Source of the DNA: Phenylobacterium sp.
GTDB lineage: Bacteria > Pseudomonadota > Alphaproteobacteria > Caulobacterales > Caulobacteraceae
Direction: 5' to 3'
NCBI GenBank assembly: GCA_017991675.1
Contig: JAGOQB010000002.1
Span: 124,001-188,000, forward strand
DNA: 64,000 bases
Positions 45,483 through 53,964 of the stretch are shown here, piece after piece; position 1 is the stretch's first letter, and the number at the start of each line of letters is the position of its first letter. The translations under genes and the position numbers were made by a program. The notes beneath the pieces were generated by a model. It was not told the origin of the DNA. It did no database searches and saw only the letters and a program-made list of their open reading frames with translations.

Positions 45483-46832
45483 TTATTTCTTCGCCTTCTT
45501 GGCCAGCTTGGCGGCGCGGAAACGGGCGGCCCAGCCGGGCTTCTCGACCTGGGCGCTGCGCTCCAGCGCCAGGGCGTCGGGGGCGACGTCGCGGGTGATC
45601 ACCGAGCCCGAGCCGGTATAGGCGCCGGCCCCGATAACGACCGGGGCGACCAGGGCGGAGTTCGACCCGACGAAGGCCCCCTCGCCCACATGGGTCTCGA
45701 ACTTGTCGAAGCCGTCGTAGTTGCAGAAGATCGTGCCGGCCCCGAGGTTGGCCTTCGCCCCCACGGTGCCGTCGCCGAGATAGCTGAGGTGGTTGGCCTT
45801 GGCGCCGGCGCCGACCTTGACCTTCTTGACCTCGACGAAGTTGCCGATGTGCGCCTCCTCGCCGATTTCGGCGCCCGGACGCAGGCGGGCGTAGGGACCG
45901 ATCAGAGCGCCGGCCTTCACCACCGCCCCCTCCAGATGGCTGAAGGCGCGGATCACCGCGCCGGTCTCGACGCTGACGCCGGGCGCGAAGACCACGAACT
46001 GTTCGATCATGGCGGCCGCGGCGATCTGGGTGTCCCAGCTGAAGTGGACGGTGTCCGGCGCCAGCATCTGCACCCCCTGCGCCAGGAAGTGGGCGCGGCG
46101 GCGCTGCTGGAAGACCGCCTCGGCCTGCGAAAGCTGCAGGGCGGTGTCGGCGCCCATCACCGCGCTCTCCGGTGCGATCGAGGCCTTGACCAGACCGCCC
46201 CCGGCGACCGCGATCTTCACGATGTCGGTCAGGTAGTACTCGCCCTTGGCGTTGTCGTTGGTGACCTGGCCGAGCCAGCCGAACATGCGGGCGCGGTCGG
46301 CGACCATCATGCCGGCGTTGCAGACCTTGACCGCGAGTTCCTCGGGCGTGGCCTCCTTGGCCTCGACGATGCGCAGCACATGGCCGTCGGCGCCGCGCAG
46401 CACACGGCCGTAGAGCAGCGGGTCGGCGGGCTCGAACGCCAGCATGGCCATGTCGACGCCGGCCGCGCGCAGTTCGAACAAGGGCTCCAGATGGTGAGCC
46501 TCGAGCAGCGGGCAATCGCCGTTCAGGACCAGGACGTCGCCGTCGAAATCGGCCAGCGCCTCGCGGGCGGCCAGCACGGCGTCAGCGGTGCCCAGAGGCG
46601 GATCCTGCACCGCCACCGCGGCCGCGCCCAGGCGCGCCTCGACCAGAGCCCGGACGCCGGGGCTGTGATTGCCGACGACCACCACGATCCGCTCGCAGCC
46701 GCTGGCCTGGACGGTGTCGATCACCCGGTCGAGGATCGCGCGGCCGCCGACCTTGTGCAGGACCTTCGGCGTCGGCGACTTCATGCGCGTGCCCTGGCCG
46801 GCGGCCATAATCACGGCGGCGCGTCTGGTCAT
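45483..46832 (-). CDS. glmU: GlmU, bifunctional UDP-GlcNAc synthesis enzyme
   Basis: This 449-residue enzyme acetylates glucosamine 1-phosphate and then transfers UMP to it, giving UDP-GlcNAc for peptidoglycan and lipid A. The N-terminal pyrophosphorylase domain has [25 protein letters not shown] and VLNGDCPLL. The C-terminal left-handed beta-helix starts near residue 245 and contains [42 protein letters not shown] and [10 protein letters not shown], the acetyltransferase site. The C-terminus is Lys-rich. It is divergent from gph. Confidence 0.97.
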   Translation of the reverse strand: MTRRAAVIMAAGQGTRMKSPTPKVLHKVGGRAILDRVIDTVQASGCERIVVVVGNHSPGVRALVEARLGAAAVAVQDPPLGTADAVLAAREALADFDGDVLVLNGDCPLLEAHHLEPLFELRAAGVDMAMLAFEPADPLLYGRVLRGADGHVLRIVEAKEATPEELAVKVCNAGMMVADRARMFGWLGQVTNDNAKGEYYLTDIVKIAVAGGGLVKASIAPESAVMGADTALQLSQAEAVFQQRRRAHFLAQGVQMLAPDTVHFSWDTQIAAAAMIEQFVVFAPGVSVETGAVIRAFSHLEGAVVKAGALIGPYARLRPGAEIGEEAHIGNFVEVKKVKVGAGAKANHLSYLGDGTVGAKANLGAGTIFCNYDGFDKFETHVGEGAFVGSNSALVAPVVIGAGAYTGSGSVITRDVAPDALALERSAQVEKPGWAARFRAAKLAKKAKK

Positions 46833-46915
46833 GGATCGATCCTTACGAGTCGTGCGGATGTTGCAATCATGCGGCGTTTAGCCGAAACGGCGAGCGGTTT
46901 CGACGGAGCGTTTCC

Positions 46916-47620
46916 TTGACCGATCTCAGCGCGCTGGACGGCGCGACCATCGCCTTCGACCTCGACGGAACGCTTGTCGACTCCGCGCCCGACCTGATCG
47001 GGACGCTCAACGTCGTCCTGCAGCAGGAGGGGATCGCCCCCCTGCCGCTGGACGAAGCCCGCCCCTTCATCGGCCACGGCGCGCGGCGGCTGATCGAGCG
47101 CGGGTTCGCCGCCCAGGGCCGCCCCCTGCCCGCCGAGCGCATCCCCGAGCTCTTCGAGCGCTTCATCGCCCATTACAACGAGCACAGCGCCGACCTGACC
47201 CGCCCCTATCCCGGCGTGGTCGATTGCCTGACGCAGATGAAGGCGGCCGGCGCCAAGCTGGCGGTCTGCACCAACAAGCTGACCGGGCTGTCGACGCCGA
47301 TTCTCGAAAAGCTCGACCTGGCGCGATTCTTCGACGCCGTGGTCGGCGCCGATTCCGCTCCGGCGCCGAAGCCGGATCCCCGCCACCTGATCTTCGCGGT
47401 CGAGGCGGCGGGCGGGCGGATCGAGCGCGCGGTGATGGTCGGCGACGCCTCCACCGACGCCGGCGCCGCCCGTGCGGCCAAGGCTCCGCTGATCCTGGTC
47501 AGCTTCGGCTACACCGAGATTCCGGCGGCCGAACTGGCCCCCGACATCCTGGTCGATCACTTCGATCAGATGGCAAATGCGTGTGTTCGGCTTCTGACCG
47601 CTTGCCCGGCGCAAAGCTAG
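46916..47620 (+). CDS. gph: Phosphoglycolate phosphatase (HAD family)
   Basis: This 234-residue hydrolase removes phosphate from 2-phosphoglycolate, produced by Rubisco or DNA repair. The HAD nucleophile motif is D15-LDGTLVDS, motif II is AVCTNK, motif III contains KPDPRHL, and motif IV is VGDASTDAGAAR. The start is TTG at 46916, with GGAG eight bases upstream. It is divergent from glmU and followed by tRNA-Val. HAD proteins overlap in sequence, so another sugar phosphate is possible. Confidence 0.88.
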   Translation: MTDLSALDGATIAFDLDGTLVDSAPDLIGTLNVVLQQEGIAPLPLDEARPFIGHGARRLIERGFAAQGRPLPAERIPELFERFIAHYNEHSADLTRPYPGVVDCLTQMKAAGAKLAVCTNKLTGLSTPILEKLDLARFFDAVVGADSAPAPKPDPRHLIFAVEAAGGRIERAVMVGDASTDAGAARAAKAPLILVSFGYTEIPAAELAPDILVDHFDQMANACVRLLTACPAQS

Positions 47621-47647
47621 CGGCTATAGGCGCACCCTTCCTGCGGC

Positions 47648-47722
47648 GGATGCGTAGCTCAGCGGGAGAGCACCTCGTTCACACCGAGGGGGTCACAGGT
47701 TCAATCCCTGTCGCATCCACCA
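47648..47722 (+). tRNA. tRNA-Val (anticodon CAC)
   Basis: The sequence folds into a full cloverleaf: acceptor GGATGCG pairs with CGCATCC, D arm GCTC/GAGC, anticodon stem CCTCG/CGAGG with loop TTCACAC (anticodon CAC), a five-base variable loop and T arm ACAGG-TTCAATC-CCTGT. The CCA end is encoded. It reads the valine codon GTG, frequent in a GC-rich genome. It starts 27 bases after gph. Confidence 0.95.
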
Positions 47723-48310
47723 TTTTTCCACTACGATTCAAGCCGCTTAGACTGCGCCCCGAGCCGCTGACCGGCTCGCACCGTTTTCGAGGCGTCGCAC
47801 GCATGGTCGCGTGACCCGCGCCATCGACGGCAGATGCGGGAATCACACCAGATCGCGGAAAAAGTGCGCCACTGGCGCACTGGGATCATCGCCCGCGCAA
47901 TGAGCGAGGCCTTCCGCTGAACACGCCCGCTCGGGGCTCACCCTGGACGGGCTACGGCCCATGCCCTTGAGTTTGCCCCTGTGAGCTGATGGAAGGTGAT
48001 GACGGACGTGCAGCGGCCGCTGCGGCTACAGCGCGGACACGCCGTGCTGGACAAAATCGCCCGGCTTCCTGCCAGCCGGACAAGGGCCGAGGAATTCGCT
48101 CTGCAATTGCGAGGTGGGGGGCGACGCCGCCGGCGATAGGCCGGCGCTGCGCAGGTTCGGTTCGCCCCGAACACCCTTCTGCCCACTCGCCGCGGCAGCG
48201 GTCTTCACAGTCCCGGCGTGGCGAGCATAGGCCCGTCGAGCGAGGGGCCAGCGCTCAGCGCCATCGGGGGCGGCTCGGGACCATCCGAGCCGCCGATCAT
48301 GGCAGGAGCC
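47723..48310. other. Gene-poor stretch after tRNA-Val
   Basis: This 588-base stretch holds no convincing gene. Short open frames exist on both strands but lack ribosome sites and family resemblance. GTGCGCCACTGGCGCAC (47863-47879 approximately) is a small inverted repeat, and the hairpin at 48269-48294 lies near the right end. I see no integrase, no direct repeat of the tRNA 3' end and no attachment site. Confidence 0.6.
48269..48294 (-). terminator. 10-bp perfect GC hairpin after the PEP-CTERM gene
   Basis: GGCGGCTCGG and CCGAGCCGCC are exact complements separated by six bases, 17 bases downstream of the minus-strand stop codon at 48311. No T tract follows, so termination strength is uncertain. 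Confidence 0.55.
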
Positions 48311-48976
48311 TCAGGCCATAGCTGCGAGCGGGCTTCTCCGCTGATGGCGCAGAAGGGCGCCAACGCCGCCGAAGCCCAGGATCATCATCGCCCAGGTCGC
48401 CGGCTCAGGCACGGACGACTGCACTTCGTAGCGAATGTTGTCGATGCCGCCGACGCTTGCGTCAGGGCCCCAGCGGATCACGACGCCGTCGAGAAATGCA
48501 CTGTTGACCGCCAGGCTTTTGTGCGTGGAGCCGGTGCCAGTGCTATAGCTGCCAGCAACAAGTTCGTTGCCCGCAAGATCCATAACCTTCAGCGGCAGGG
48601 TCGGCGCGAAATTGACATAGCCGACGAAATCGAAATCAAGCAGCGAGATCTTGTAGCCGTTGCGCGCCTTCAGCGTGACTTGGCCAAGGGTTCCGTCGAG
48701 GTAGCTGCCGGCAGTCAGGACTTTCCCCAGATCGCCGAAGTTGGCGTAGAATTGTTGGGCGGCGCCCACCACCGTCCCGTCAGGCTTGATGTTCTGATAG
48801 CTGACATCCACCGCATCGGTATCGCCGAAGGTTTGCAGCATCATGCAACGCGAGCCGTTCGATACGCATTGATCGCTGCCGGCGTCGAAGGTGATCGTGG
48901 TCGCCGCGCCGGCGGCGCTCGACATCGCGAGGCCCCACGACAGGGCGGCTCCGCAGAGCACGGACTTAAGCTTCAC
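48311..48976 (-). CDS. PEPxxWA-CTERM sorting-domain protein
   Basis: This 221-residue exported protein has a signal peptide (to about A24) and a C-terminal sorting signal: VPEPATWAMMILGFGGVGALLRHQRR, with PEP at 190-192, a hydrophobic helix and a basic cluster. That is the PEPxxWA variant common in alphaproteobacteria, normally processed by an exosortase. The mature part (ITFDAGSDQCVSNGSRC onward) looks like a beta-rich extracellular domain, with IDNIRYEV typical of such proteins. No exosortase gene is present in this window. The function may be surface or exopolysaccharide association. Confidence 0.88.
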   Translation of the reverse strand: MKLKSVLCGAALSWGLAMSSAAGAATTITFDAGSDQCVSNGSRCMMLQTFGDTDAVDVSYQNIKPDGTVVGAAQQFYANFGDLGKVLTAGSYLDGTLGQVTLKARNGYKISLLDFDFVGYVNFAPTLPLKVMDLAGNELVAGSYSTGTGSTHKSLAVNSAFLDGVVIRWGPDASVGGIDNIRYEVQSSVPEPATWAMMILGFGGVGALLRHQRRSPLAAMA

Positions 48977-49267
48977 TGGCTTCTCCTTTGAGGATCTGAT
49001 CGAGGGACCGGCGGGGGCCAGGTCAAGAACCGCCTCGCGTTCGCCGCCCTCTCACTCACCTCATCGAGCTGGACAATGGCCCAATCCGCCAACGCCATTC
49101 GCGCGCGTCCCAATTTTCGCCAATGCTACAGGCTGCCTGGGTCTGCCGCGCCCTGTCGCAAGACTTGGCCGAAGCGGGGTTGGGGCGAGACCGTCAGCCG
49201 TCCGCCTCGGACTCTCCAGCATGCGACCATTGAAGCTCAGCATCAGGCATTGCGCCTCGGCCGCAGA

Positions 49268-49738
49268 TCAGCTGTACGGCGGCAGGCGCAGGAAGAAGTC
49301 GTCGTGCGTCAGGGCGAACTTGCGCGCGAACCAGGCGCCGCTCTCGGCGATCGCCTTCTGGTCGCCGCGAGCCAGCGGCCTTGGGCTGTCGTCGCCCTCG
49401 ACCCAATCGATGTAGCGCCGGCAATCGGCCAGGCGGTCCGGGAACGTCGCCGCGACGATGGTCTGAACGACGTGCTCCTCGCAGACATAGGTCCCGCGCA
49501 GGCGGCCCGAGGCCGTCACCCCATACAGCTCGGCGGCGACCACCAGGTCTCGCCCTTGAACCACCGGCCCCATGGCCGCGAACGATCGCCCAGGAGGCGG
49601 CCGCGCGCGCCGTTCAGCCATCGCGATGCGGAAGCCCTGCATCCGGTCCTCTTCGCGCCCATGCTCGGCCTCGATGTAGCAAAGCGGAAGCGGCGAGCCC
49701 TCGAGCTCACGCAGGATGTCCTGGCGTGAAAGCGACAT
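49268..49738 (-). CDS. Unknown protein, 156 residues
   Basis: I do not recognise this protein. From ATG 49738 it reads MSLSRQDILRELEGSPLPLCY, with a central VVQGRDLVVAAELYGVTASGRLRGTYVCEEHVVQTIVAATFPDRLADCRRYIDWVEGDD and an end rich in Phe and Asp. It has no signal peptide or membrane helix and looks like a compact alpha/beta protein. The start is uncertain because no strong ribosome site is visible; an ATG 15 codons upstream is also in frame. It stands alone in the gene-poor region, with 291 bases of apparently non-coding DNA (48977-49267) after its end. Confidence 0.55.
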   Translation of the reverse strand: MSLSRQDILRELEGSPLPLCYIEAEHGREEDRMQGFRIAMAERRARPPPGRSFAAMGPVVQGRDLVVAAELYGVTASGRLRGTYVCEEHVVQTIVAATFPDRLADCRRYIDWVEGDDSPRPLARGDQKAIAESGAWFARKFALTHDDFFLRLPPYS

Positions 49739-49907
49739 GGGACACTGACCCAAGGCCCGGGCCGGCCCAATCGCGAATTCCATCGGGCCCCGGGGCTTTG
49801 GCGCCCAGCGGACGCCTGCCAAGCAAGGCGTACACCGGCAGCACGGAGCGCTACGGACGGTGGCGCCAAGCCGCCGGCGACCACCCTGGGCCCATGGCGC
49901 CAATGTT

Positions 49908-49931
49908 CATGTTTTGTTTACATCAAACATG
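49908..49931. promoter_or_regulatory. AT-rich inverted repeat over the zinc-ribbon gene start
   Basis: CATGTTT (49908-49914) and AAACATG (49925-49931) are exact complements with a ten-base spacer that itself contains TGTTTACAT-like symmetry. The right arm includes the start codon at 49929. The AT-rich content stands out sharply from the surroundings. It may be an operator, or an mRNA hairpin limiting translation. Confidence 0.45.
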
Positions 49932-50249
49932 CCGCTGCCCACGCCCCCATATCGCAGGCTGCCTCTGCCCGCCGCCCGGCTCGAACACGCCCGACACGTC
50001 CCCGGCTGTGTCCTGGTGCTCGCCTGCGGCGGCTGCGGCTGGCGGCGGCGCTATGATCCGCTGCGGATCGCGCACCGGCTCTACACATTAGGCGACGGCG
50101 GCCTGCAGACGCCGGCCGCCGACGTCGCCAAACAGGTCAAGGACGCCTGCCGGCGCTGCGGCGCGCGCAACTGGGACACCTGCCTGGCCTACCCGCCGGG
50201 CTTCGACGAGCGCGAGGCGAAGCGGCTACGTCGGCGGCTGCGCGACTAG
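49929..50249 (+). CDS. Small zinc-ribbon protein
   Basis: This 106-residue protein contains two CxxC pairs, CGGCGWRRRYDP (about residues 34-37) and CRRCGARNWDTC (about 74-77), which suit a zinc ribbon. Between them lies an Arg-rich helix (LRIAHRLYTLGDGG) and the C-terminus is highly basic (DEREAKRLRRRLRD), so nucleic acid binding is possible. I do not recognise a named family. ATG 49929 gives MPLPTPPYRRLPLP; the start codon is inside an inverted repeat. Its end overlaps the end of the DUF2478-like gene by four bases. Confidence 0.6.
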   Translation: MPLPTPPYRRLPLPAARLEHARHVPGCVLVLACGGCGWRRRYDPLRIAHRLYTLGDGGLQTPAADVAKQVKDACRRCGARNWDTCLAYPPGFDEREAKRLRRRLRD

Positions 50250-50692
50250 GCCGCCTGCCGGCCAAGGCCGCGCCACCAGGCCTCAACCGCCTCCAGCCGC
50301 GGCGGCAGCATGACGAACAGCGGCGCGGCGAAGGCGCTCCACGCGAGATCGAATTTTGGGGCCACGGCCTCCAGCCGCCCGAACTTGCTGAGCACCACGA
50401 GGTCGCAGCCGGCGGCGATGTCGCCCAGAACCGCCTCGCAGGCGGTGACGATGCTGCCGGCGTCGACGCTGCAGGCGCGCGAGCCGCGGCCCAGCGCCTG
50501 GAACACCTCGAACCGCCGCCCGTCGGCCAGACTGCGAAGCTGGTCGCGGCCCGAAGCCGGCGCCTCCTCCACGACGCCGACGACGCGCGCGGTCGCCCCG
50601 AGCCGGGCGACGAAGCTGGCGAACAGGGCCTGGATCTGCGGCGTCGGCGCGCCGCGGACCACCGCGATGGGCATGGGCTGATCGAGCGTCAC
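50246..50692 (-). CDS. DUF2478-like protein
   Basis: This 148-residue protein resembles DUF2478, a family with a P-loop-like arrangement of unknown role. Segments include SRACSVDAGSIVTACEAVLGDIAAGCDLVVLSKFGRLEAVAPKFDLAWSAFAAPLFVML; the VVLSKFGRLEA part corresponds to the conserved N-K-F-G-x-x-E of the family. The N-terminal PIAVVRGAPTPQIQALFASFVARL takes the place of a P-loop but lacks a clear GxxxxGK[ST] motif. Family members are often found near molybdate transport genes; none is seen here. Confidence 0.65.
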   Translation of the reverse strand: MTLDQPMPIAVVRGAPTPQIQALFASFVARLGATARVVGVVEEAPASGRDQLRSLADGRRFEVFQALGRGSRACSVDAGSIVTACEAVLGDIAAGCDLVVLSKFGRLEAVAPKFDLAWSAFAAPLFVMLPPRLEAVEAWWRGLGRQAA

Positions 50693-50802
50693 CGACCCCA
50701 GGCCTTCGTCCGGCCAAGCGGCTTGAACTTCATGCGTCGGCTCCCGGCGTTGAGGCGGCAGCCTACCTAGCGGCTTGCGACCGGCGCAAGACGGGCCCCG
50801 CC

Positions 50803-51561
50803 CTATGGCCGCGAGATGATCAGACGCCGCGAGCCGTCATAGGTCGCCATCTTGCGCCAATGGCCGTAGCGGGCGTCCCACGCCCCCGAGGCCAGGTCCG
50901 CCGACAGGGCGGCCACGAACCGCGGCTCGACCTCCGGCGCGAGAAATCCCCAGGAGGACTGGGCGCGGCGCACGGCCGGGTCCAGCAGGCGTTCGGGGCG
51001 GGCGTAGAAGGCCTCGGTGATCCCGTCGGGGCAATCGGCGGCGATGGGCACGGTCTGGACGCTCACCTGGCCGCCCAGGCCCTGCGCGATCGTCGCGATG
51101 TCGGGATAGCGCTTCTGCTCGGCGGCCAGCAGCTCGGGCGCATAGTCGTTCAGCCACCATTGCAACAGCACCGCCCCGTCGAACGCGGCGACCACCACCG
51201 GCCCGCGCGCCACGCGCCGCAGCTCGGCCAGCCCCTTGGCCAGGTCGCGCCACTGGTGGACGGTGGCCACCGCCATCGCCGCGTCGACGCTGGCGTCGTC
51301 GAGCGGCAGCGCCTCGGCGAACCCCTCGATCGCCAGGCCGGCGCCGGGCGGCCGCTGGGCCCGCATCACCGCCGAGGGCTCGACCGCCAGCACCTGGCAG
51401 TCCTGCGGCTCGTAGGACCCGGTTCCCGCCCCGACATTGAGCACGGTCCGCACGGGCCCCAGGGCCTGGCGGATGCGCGCCGCCAACACCGGATCGGGCC
51501 GGCGCTGAGCGCCATAGCCGCTTCCGGTTCGCTCGTAGTCGACATCCCCGCCAACCGCCAT
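50803..51561 (-). CDS. Class I SAM-dependent methyltransferase
   Basis: This 252-residue protein has the SAM-binding motif VLNVGAGTGSYEP (about residues 40-52), the acidic motif II region VLAVEPSAVMRAQ, and LPLDDASVDAAMAVATVHQWRDLAKGLAELRRVARGPVVVAAF, typical of small-molecule methyltransferases related to UbiE and Methyltransf_11. The end of the protein is GARYGHWRK-like and conserved-looking. It is divergent from a LysR gene with 120 bases between, so the LysR protein may regulate it. The substrate is unknown. Confidence 0.88.
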   Translation of the reverse strand: MAVGGDVDYERTGSGYGAQRRPDPVLAARIRQALGPVRTVLNVGAGTGSYEPQDCQVLAVEPSAVMRAQRPPGAGLAIEGFAEALPLDDASVDAAMAVATVHQWRDLAKGLAELRRVARGPVVVAAFDGAVLLQWWLNDYAPELLAAEQKRYPDIATIAQGLGGQVSVQTVPIAADCPDGITEAFYARPERLLDPAVRRAQSSWGFLAPEVEPRFVAALSADLASGAWDARYGHWRKMATYDGSRRLIISRP

Positions 51562-51681
51562 CCGTCAATTCCCCTCACATTGTTCGCATTGGCCAGAGTG
51601 TTATCCATCGCTTGGAAGGGGGAAAATCGAGTTCGGGTCGTGCTATGTGTGAGGATAATTCAACATCCAGGCCGCCACATC

Positions 51682-52560
51682 ATGCGCCCACGCTTGCCGC
51701 CGCTCGCCGCCCTGCGCGCCTTCGAGGCCGTCGCCAGATTGGGCTCGGTCAGCCGCGCCGCCGAGGAACTGGGCCGCACCCATGGCGCGGTGAGCAAGCA
51801 GTTGCAGGCCCTGCGCATCGACGCCGGCGCGCCGCTGTTCGACAAGGTCGGAACCGGCCTGCAGCCCAACGCCGCCGGCCGGCAGCTGGCGCAGGCGGTC
51901 GGCCGCGCGTTCGACGATCTTGGCCAGGCCTATGCCGAGGTCGTGCGCGAGGCCCGCGCCCCGGCGCTGCGCATCGCCTGCAGCGCCAGCTTCGCCATGG
52001 GCTGGCTGGTCCCACGCCTGCCGCGCTTTTCCGAGCAGCACCCGCAGGTGCGGCTGCAGCTCTCGATGACCTCGGCCAAGGAGATGCGCGAGGAGCGCGA
52101 CGCCGACCTGGTGATCCTGTGGGACCGCAGCGCCAATCCGCCCGAGGACCAGGCCCGCGCTATCCGCCTGGCCGACGCGCAGTTCGGGCCGGTGGCGGCC
52201 CCGGGCTATCCCATCGAGCGGCGCGACGGGGCCCTGCACGTCGGGCGACGCATCGTGCACGACCACACTGCGCAGGCCTGGACGCTGTGGAGCCGGCTCT
52301 CGGGCCTGGCGGTGGAGGCTTCGGCGCAGGTCAGCTTTCCGCACACGCACCTCTGCCTGCAGGCCGCGGTCGCCGGCATGGGCGTGGCGGTGGCCGAGCG
52401 GCGGCTGGCGGACGCCGACCTCGCCGCCGGACGGCTCGTGGCCGTCGCCGGGTTCGCGCCCTTTCCCGATGGCTTCGCCGCCATTCCGCACCGGACCCGG
52501 CCGTTGTCGCCGCAGGCGCAGATGTTCCTCGACTGGCTGGCGGCGGAGCTGAGCGGCTAG
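51682..52560 (+). CDS. LysR-family transcriptional regulator (GcvA-like)
   Basis: This 292-residue regulator begins MRPRLPPLAALRAFEAVARLGSVSRAAEELGRTHGAVSKQLQALRIDAGAPLFDKVG, a LysR winged helix-turn-helix with the GcvA-type LPPLAALRAFEA opening. The effector domain follows (APALRIACSASFAMGWLVPRLPRFSEQHPQVRLQL). The ATG at 51682 gives the expected family start; longer frames upstream are spurious. It is divergent from the methyltransferase gene, the classic arrangement between a LysR protein and its target. Confidence 0.92.
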   Translation: MRPRLPPLAALRAFEAVARLGSVSRAAEELGRTHGAVSKQLQALRIDAGAPLFDKVGTGLQPNAAGRQLAQAVGRAFDDLGQAYAEVVREARAPALRIACSASFAMGWLVPRLPRFSEQHPQVRLQLSMTSAKEMREERDADLVILWDRSANPPEDQARAIRLADAQFGPVAAPGYPIERRDGALHVGRRIVHDHTAQAWTLWSRLSGLAVEASAQVSFPHTHLCLQAAVAGMGVAVAERRLADADLAAGRLVAVAGFAPFPDGFAAIPHRTRPLSPQAQMFLDWLAAELSG

Positions 52561-52594
52561 CGCCCGACGTTCACCATCCCAAGAACCACAAGGG

Positions 52595-52795
52595 ATGCGA
52601 AGACGTTCAACAGGCATGAGCCCCCTACGCCAGCCCCCCTCGCCGCCGATCCGACCGCCGCCGCGCGAGATCGGAGCCGTCTTGCTGGGCGACCTGCGGG
52701 CCAGCGGGCGGGCCTATCGCGCCCGCCTGTGGCGCGAGGACGTTCGCGCCATCGTGACCCAGGACGTCGACCACGTGCTCGACCGGACGGTCTAG
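52595..52795 (+). CDS. Small protein, 59-66 residues, unknown
   Basis: This short frame shows coding-like third-position GC bias through its second half (EIGAVLLGDLRASGRAYRARLWREDVRAIVTQDVDHVLDRTV), so it may be a real small gene. The start is either ATG 52595 or ATG 52616 (MSPLRQPPSPP). The N-terminal part is Pro- and Arg-rich. No homology is recognised. It lies between the LysR gene and the DsbA-like gene on the same strand. Confidence 0.45.
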   Translation: MRRRSTGMSPLRQPPSPPIRPPPREIGAVLLGDLRASGRAYRARLWREDVRAIVTQDVDHVLDRTV

Positions 52796-52845
52796 GCCCC
52801 GTTCGCAGCCTGGACGGCCACCCTGCACGCCACTAGGCCGGTTCC

Positions 52846-53535
52846 ATGAAGCGGCTTTTCGATTCCCTCGCGGACTGGGCGGACGCGCATCCGAGGCGGG
52901 TCCTGGCCATCGCCGTCGTGATCGGCCTGGCGATCACCTTCGTCCTGCAGAACCGCCCGCCGCCGGCGCTGGCGCTGGAGCGGACGCCGGTGGTCGCCAG
53001 CGTCCTGGACGACGCCGGCACGCCGCGCGTGGGGCCGGCCGACGCCGACGTGGTGGTGGTGCTGTTCACCGACTATCGCTGCCCGATCTGCCGGCGGACC
53101 GATCCGGCGCTGGAGCGGCTGGTCGCGCGCGACCCGAAGGTGCGGGTCCACTACAAGGACTGGCCGATCCTGGGCGAGGCCTCGACGCTCGCGGCCCGGG
53201 CGGCGCTGGCCGCCGAGCGGCAGGGCAAGTACCTCGCCATGCACCGCGCGCTGATGGCCGACAACGCCCCGCTGAGCCCGGCCGAGGTCCGCCGGATCGC
53301 CGCTGAGGCGGGGCTCGACCCGACCCGGCTGGAGGCGGATTTAGTTCAGTATGACAAAGAGATAGATCGCCAGCTCGCCGCGCACGCGGGCCAGGCCTTC
53401 GCGCTCGGTCTCAAGGGTACGCCGGCCTATCTGGTCGGGCCCTACCTGATCCAGGGCGGGCTCGACGACGCGGCCCTGGACGAGGCCGTGGCCCGGGCTC
53501 GGAAGGCCGGGCCGCCCAAGCCTCAGCCGGAGTGA
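52846..53535 (+). CDS. Membrane-anchored DsbA-family thioredoxin-fold protein
   Basis: This 229-residue protein has one N-terminal membrane helix (about residues 18-36) and a periplasmic DsbA-like domain. The redox motif is C79-P-I-C82 in LFTDYRCPICRRTDPAL, and the cis-proline loop is KGTPAYLVG. It probably oxidises or reduces disulfides in exported proteins, similar to ScsC or BdbD types. A run of AT-rich codons (TTA, GTT, TAT, AAA, ATA) at 53338-53370, encoding DLVQYDKEIDR, is unlike the rest of the gene. Its end overlaps the convergent NTF2-like gene by 13 bases. Confidence 0.85.
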   Translation: MKRLFDSLADWADAHPRRVLAIAVVIGLAITFVLQNRPPPALALERTPVVASVLDDAGTPRVGPADADVVVVLFTDYRCPICRRTDPALERLVARDPKVRVHYKDWPILGEASTLAARAALAAERQGKYLAMHRALMADNAPLSPAEVRRIAAEAGLDPTRLEADLVQYDKEIDRQLAAHAGQAFALGLKGTPAYLVGPYLIQGGLDDAALDEAVARARKAGPPKPQPE

Positions 53536-53954
53536 TCGGAGACGATCCGCCAGCCCTCGGCGGTCTTGTGGAACACCAGGCTGAACAGCCCGGTGGCCTT
53601 CTCGCCATTCGGCATGGCGAGATTGAACCTGCCGATCACGGCGGCGTAGTCGGCGCCCAGCGGATCGAAGTCGACGACCTCGGTCGAGAGCTGCGGCATG
53701 GCCTTCGGGTCGGCGAAACGCGGGGCGTACATGGCCCGGATCGCGTCGTAGCCCTGGATGACCTTTCCGCCGCTAACATAGTTGATTTGCGGGGCTTTTT
53801 CGTAGCTGGCCATGAAGGTGTCCAGCTCGCCGCGGCTCCAGCCGGCGCTAGCGTCGGCCAACACCTTGGCGACGTCGGCGCGGTCGTCGGCGAGGGCCGG
53901 ACCGGCGATCAGGGCCATCGTCAGGGCGATGGCGGAAAGTGCGCTGCGGTTCAC
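53523..53954 (-). CDS. Secreted NTF2-like (DUF4440/SnoaL-type) protein
   Basis: This 143-residue protein has a signal peptide (MNRSALSAIALTMALIAGPALA) and an NTF2-like fold: DVAKVLADASAGWSRGELDTFMASYEKAPQINYVSGGKVIQGYDAIRAMYAPRF, then ATGLFSLVFHKTAEGWRIVSDHSG. These folds bind small ligands or act as isomerases. It starts ten bases after the peptidylprolyl isomerase gene on the same strand, so the two exported proteins may be co-expressed. The function is not known. Confidence 0.82.
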   Translation of the reverse strand: MNRSALSAIALTMALIAGPALADDRADVAKVLADASAGWSRGELDTFMASYEKAPQINYVSGGKVIQGYDAIRAMYAPRFADPKAMPQLSTEVVDFDPLGADYAAVIGRFNLAMPNGEKATGLFSLVFHKTAEGWRIVSDHSG

Positions 53955-53964
53955 GTTCGGGCTC

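Noticed and set aside
47648-48310. tRNA-Val as an integration site of a genomic island
   Set aside because: No integrase, no repeated tRNA 3' end and no mobility gene is visible within the window, so the claim is not supported.
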